NCBI GenBank assembly: GCA_946803715.1 | Contig: CAMPET010000070.1 | Coordinates: 140,625-204,624 of the forward strand | From: Beroe ovata | Lineage: Eukaryota > Ctenophora > Nuda > Beroida > Beroidae | Reading direction: 5' to 3' | DNA length: 64,000 nucleotides | Part shown: in pieces, positions 58,876-64,000 of the stretch | Position numbering within the stretch: the first letter of the stretch is position 1 | Layout of the letters: each line of letters starts with the position of its first letter | The notes under the pieces: model-generated | Database searches by the model: none | Told to the model about the DNA's origin: nothing | Seen by the model: only the letters and a program-made list of their open reading frames with translations | Translations under genes and position numbers: made by a program

Positions 58876-61800
58876 ATCTTACTGGAAAAGTACTTCAAAC
58901 TAAGTATACACACGCTCTTGCGACGACAAAAATTAATGATTTTATTGAATTAAGAGCAGGGTAAGGTGCTGTATAAAAGTCTGGCTGTAAACTGAACGTG
59001 TATATCTTTAGTCAATTACGTATACTTCTCCTTATACAGATAACGGGGACGTTAAACGGTCGAAAATGGGTCCCTTATATCATGCGCATACATAATATCA
59101 GGATTCTTTTCGTAAAATAATACCGAACATAATCATGCTAGTGAACTACTTTTATCAATGGTTATCTAGGTGAACTTCTATTATCAATGGTTATCATCAA
59201 ATTGTCACCTATATTGGTCAGCTGTACTGTCACCTATATTGGTCACCTATATCGAATCAAAATCGTAGGAATGACAACTCAAAAAACGTCATCATCGAAA
59301 CATACCCCATGAGTCAAATTCAATCAAATATTCGAGTAGAAGCACAAGAAGCATATCAAAGCTGTACCTTCAACCTTGCTCGCGATCCTCATAATAAATT
59401 GAATAATAATTGAAATTTCATTGAAATCCCGATGACTTGGATTGAATTCGTCATAAAATGGAGGGTACATCTGCAATTATTAAGTGAAAATCTAGATTTC
59501 CAAATTGGGAAGTTAAGGACATGGCAAGGTTACAAAATGTGAAACATATCACAGATGGTAACTTGAATAAAGCTCCCCGAAAAAATAATGAGATCCAGGT
59601 TCCATATAGAGAAAAACGGGATACAGCTTGCATAGAAATTGAGCATACAATCCAATTAGGGACTCATTGTGTAAACAATTGTCACTGATATTGTCTAACC
59701 CAATCAAAGTGATATGTGACCCAATCAATGCCCAATTAGACAACTCACTAGGAAGTGCAGATTATTCGGACATGATTCAAGACAGACTAAAGATATGACA
59801 GCAATAATTGTGACAGTCAGAAAATTGTAAATTTGAACCCGCAAGAGAGCCAGAGTCTAGTCTCAATGTCTGTCTAAAGATATCAGATAAGCGATACAAT
59901 GTCTAAGAATGAAGCCTCAAGGTAAGAAGGTAGGCGATAAGAGACGCGTATTACACAATGGCCTTCCAGCGAAAACATGTTCTGGATCCATCGCGGAGAC
60001 ACAAAATTTGACGTCATTAAATCCTAATTAATTTGAAATATGTATACAGAGCGTATGTGTGTATGTACATAATAGGTTGTAGGTACACATTGTGAACCAA
60101 AAACATAATTAAAAATGTGAATACAATGCGACCATACGTTTGGTAAAGACCATGGACTATACATTCGTATTTGGTACAATCGTCAGACGTAGGTACAGGT
60201 ATTGAAAATCCATAGGGTGTATGAACTGGAATAATTGCCATCAAAAATCATACAAAAGATCATGGCAGAGGTCGGACCTCTTCGGTATAATAAATTATAC
60301 ACAGACCCTTATTATAAATCATTAGCGAGGGGATTTGGATTAATATATATATATTCCTCGTCTCTGAAGGAGCGGGAACCGGTTTAGCTAGACTTCGGAT
60401 CACGTGATGGAGAGACGAGAACCAATCACCGATCGAGATTTGGGTACAATAACCAATCACCGATCACAATAAGGAGAACAGAGTTTGTACGTAATGTAGG
60501 GTGGGTCAGCGGGAATTTGATTAGCTTTATGAAGGAGTAATTGAGAGAAGGGGTTCAGTATAGGGCTGTATGAATGGGGGTTGATCAAGCTTCAACAAGG
60601 GATTAATATATTGGCGAGGAGAAGAGAATGTCAAACGCGATCGTGTAAATTGAGGACTTCATCAAAAACAAACGTGTTCGGAAACGTCCATAAGACGAGG
60701 ATATGATCTTCTGATGGATATTTTCGGGGGAATCGTAGAAGAGGGCGACTCAATTCTGATCACCGCACATTCTTACATAAATACATGTCACCCATGCATC
60801 AACATCACTTATATTATCATACTGAGGATTTGATCACCCCTAACACCATGGGTGTCGTTTCATTAATAACGGGATTAATTCCAATAATATATGTGCTAGC
60901 CCATGATTGGTTCATTTGGCAGGGACTCTGGCAGTTCATTGGCCGATTTTCCGGCAAAAACACAGGTCTAACACCAATATATCAGCATTGTTTGAGATAC
61001 CTCAATGGATTATTGAGACTTATTGCTCCTATGCAAGGAGCTAGCTGGATCGTGAACTGTGATCAGGAACTTTTGTACAACGCCGGAAAACGGAAGCAAA
61101 GAATCTAAAGCTAGTGACCGTAAACAAACATCATGATGACCCGCAGGAAAATGGTGATGAAAATATATGATTCACAACCATCAGGAAAATTGCTTTCAAG
61201 CAATAATTATATTGAACCCTTCACATTATATGACGCGTTGGACTTGAACGGATGACATTATTTCGAGTGTTTTGAACCCGGAAAAATGGGAAGAAGAAGA
61301 GAACGAAAGAAATGGAACGAATAGAAAACTACATCCTCAGTTTAGGATAATCCTTGTGAAAACTATTATACCCTCCCCCAAACGCTAGAAAAAACCTTAG
61401 TCCAACCTCAAGCATTACGGTTTAGCAGGTAACTACCTTCATCTTATGTATGGTTTTATCACAAGCTATACCTCGAGAAGTAAGAAGTCTAATTCCAAGC
61501 TATGTGGCCCGGTTATTAATCCGGAATTAGGAACCTATCTTAGTCTCTGCCTATCTCTCTTAGGCATGTCTTTCATCTCATAACGGAGCATGGGAAAAGT
61601 CCATGCCGAAAGCATTGCACGTGCTGAACAAGCCCAACTAGAACACGTGCTTAATGCAACACGTGCTTAATGCAATTACTACACGCGTTGACACGGTCAT
61701 CACGATTAAAAGGGAACTGCAGTAAGTATGCCAATACCATAAAAAAGCGCTAGAATTTGGTTGGTAGGAACATTAAAATGGCAACCTAGGAACCGCATCC

Positions 61801-64000
61801 AAGTTCATACTTCAGGAGATTCCAATTATTATTCCTTATCGGTAGTACCTATATGTTTGACCCGCGGCCCTCATCTAAGGTCCTCATACATTCATATATT
61901 ATATTGGGGACATATCAAGCTTCAATATAATTAATTAAATCAGTGATAATTATCGAAAATATATGTATCCCTACTCGCGCACTTTTGGAGATAAAATATT
62001 TTCGAGATAAGCTCGAGAGTCGAGGTATCATTACAAATGAATAATGATGATAAATTCTCCCCTGAGGAGGACGGAATAAAACAATTAGCTAGGAAATCTA
62101 GAGATGGCACGTGCATATATTCGAGCGAGGTATCATGGGTAATGGGCATGAGGGTGTAGACTCTACACTGCAGGGTTTAGAGGTGCAATCAGTACCTACC
62201 CTCGTCTGAATTATTATATACTGATGCTGCTGCCGTGGGATGCATAATAATAGGAGTAGGGAATGAACTCTTTATTATAGTGTCATGAGTGTCATCATGA
62301 TGATGACGGTCACGTACTTCAACCACTTCATGAGTATGACCATTCTTCCTGCAGAGTGAGTGACCCGTCCAGGCAACGTCCAGGCAATATCGCTGCTGTC
62401 CAGGCACTAGCTCATATCGCTGCAGCATTAAATCAACATCACGCCGTGATACGACCATGAGTGCGGAACTGGCGTATCTGTCAATATCTGTCAATATCTG
62501 TCAATATCTGTCAATATCTGTTAATCCTTCCAATATTGGGGGAGAACTTATAGAGGTCGATGTTTAGGTCCTATTGACTCCCCGGATATGTTAATCGCGA
62601 CTTAAATAATCTGGGTTGCAATCCGATTATTCAAGGAGTAGGTGCTAATATGTAATTATGACAAATAAATTCACACGTCCTATTGCAGTAACCGATCGAT
62701 TATTCCATTGTTTATTCGATTAAATACTTAGTGCGTGCATTATTCATTCATTCTTTATGGAAAGGTTATGTCATTAAATAAAGTTCAAGTTTGAGAGAAC
62801 GTTGGAAAGTGTCTGTGATAGGGGAAAATGTAGATAGAGAGGAAGGAGTGGAGATGGTATGAACAGAATAAATTGGTAAAACAGCAGAAATCGGCAGAAT
62901 CGTGAGTGTTTACAACGTGTTTGCAACGTGAGTACCTATACCCTAGAGTTTGTGTGTGTGGGGGAGTGTGATCTAGGAAATTAGGTGAAAACACGGCTAT
63001 CATCTCTCAAGCCATCACGTGACAATGTAAACACGTGTGGGTCAATGTGTCATCAGATCACGTGACCTTTGGTCCCCACTCCCCAACCATAGATAAGTGG
63101 AGGTTCATAGAACATTTGGGGCTAGTATAATAGCCTATATCTGCAGCACAAATGTCAACTTCCATTAAAATGTGGTTCTATCAATTTAATCTCAATTATC
63201 AACCAGCTAAACCAAAATTAAACTCAATAAATCAAATTGAATAGTCCACTCTATCTTGGCAGCTATTGTAATTCGCTCATGCAGTGAGTCTATGAATCAT
63301 CCACGTAGCTATAACTTTCACGAATTCAATCACTCCGCAATCAGTTGAGGTCAAGGTATAGCTGCGTCACACCAAGTGCCCATTATAATGGTGGACCAGA
63401 GGATAAACGCTGTCACGAGAATTCCAAGAATACAACAATATTATGCAGTGTGCCAAACGAAAAGCAAGATTCAAAAATCAAATAATCCAAAATATGTGGG
63501 ATAAATGCGTACGACTACGCGGCAGGAAGTAATATAGTTCAAAAGTAGCCGGCCACCGCATAGCCAATTCAAACAATCGCCATGTAAAGGGAACTTGACA
63601 ATTTTGGGTTAACAAAATAACATACTTGGACGTAGTTTATTATTTTGTTAACTCAATATTGCTAGATGGTTACTGCGCGGCTTAGTATAAAATATCGTGT
63701 TACTATAGTGACGCAAATTATAAGATAGGTGTTTCGGGTTTCCGCGAGCCAATATATAACTTTGAAAAGTGGTGACATATTATGTATGCTAAATGTCCAC
63801 ACTCAACTGGCATTAACAAGTCACCAATTCACACGTCTTACTTAATTTATCTACTTATAAAACAGCAATTATATCACAAAGCAAATAAGTTTGGCGAAAA
63901 TAACAAGGTTCTGGGCCATGATCAAGCCCATCACTAAACCAGATGACTGAAAGGAATGAAAATACCTTCCCAAAAGCGCGCACCTATATCATACAATAGT
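58876..64000. other. Gene-poor right end
   Basis: AT-rich sequence with no frame showing homology. A 107-codon frame at 60785-61108 (+) has one hydrophobic segment (MGVVSLITGLIPIIYVLAHD) but no support. A 101-codon frame at 62189-62494 (-) ends near a GTAGGTAC donor and could be an exon. A 10-bp tandem repeat ATCTGTCAAT, about 4.5 units, lies at 62475-62522. Confidence 0.4.
62475..62522. repeat. 10-bp tandem repeat
   Basis: ATCTGTCAAT repeated about four and a half times, the last unit with one change. Confidence 0.9.

Noticed and set aside
60785-61108. 107-codon frame with one hydrophobic helix
   Set aside because: No homology, no splice context and no codon bias I can judge. Such frames are expected by chance in 64 kb.
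62189-62494. 101-codon minus frame ending at a donor-like GTAGGTAC
   Set aside because: It could be an exon of a gene continuing elsewhere, but there is no recognisable domain and no matching partner exon.

Overview
This is animal nuclear DNA. Every multi-exon gene has GT-AG introns, and the gene set is metazoan: MICAL, EFR3, a class A GPCR, WDR74, pyridoxal kinase, an SLC36/AVT3-type amino-acid transporter, and a very large immunoglobulin-superfamily (IgSF) membrane receptor. The sequence is AT-rich, with introns of about 100 bp to several kb, many CA microsatellites, intronic satellites and genes nested in introns. High heterozygosity is visible as uncollapsed haplotypes. This suits an invertebrate, possibly a non-bilaterian such as a ctenophore. 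The lineage is a guess and was not tested.

Layout. Positions 1-17.6 kb: a MICAL-like FAD monooxygenase/CH-domain gene on the minus strand, running off the left edge before any LIM domain. Its introns hold an intronless class A GPCR (+, 13.4-14.6 kb), a two-exon gene for an 80-residue secreted His-rich protein (+, 3.1-3.45 kb), an EFR3-like partial gene (-, 4.4-6.1 kb) and arrays of a ~550-bp satellite. Positions 18.0-20.4 kb: WDR74 and an unrecognised 376-aa intronless gene, both minus and closely spaced. Positions 21.1-30.6 kb, plus strand: pyridoxal kinase (7 exons), the amino-acid transporter (11 exons, with an assembly duplication inside it) and a single-pass membrane protein with a PPxY motif (5 exons). 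Positions 31.4-50.3 kb, minus strand: a 39-exon receptor of about 1574 aa with a signal peptide, about thirteen Ig-like domains, one transmembrane helix and a tail carrying a second PPxY motif. Positions 52.1-58.2 kb: a second diverged copy of the receptor's 5' half (exons 1-11) and promoter region, most likely the other haplotype. Positions 58.2-64 kb: no convincing gene.

Functional links are inferred only. MICAL (actin oxidation), EFR3 (PI4K scaffold), the GPCR and the Ig receptor all act at or under the plasma membrane. PDXK and WDR74 are housekeeping genes. Exon models were built by hand from homology, splice sites and reading-frame continuity. Except for one unplaced MICAL exon, all junctions listed keep frame.
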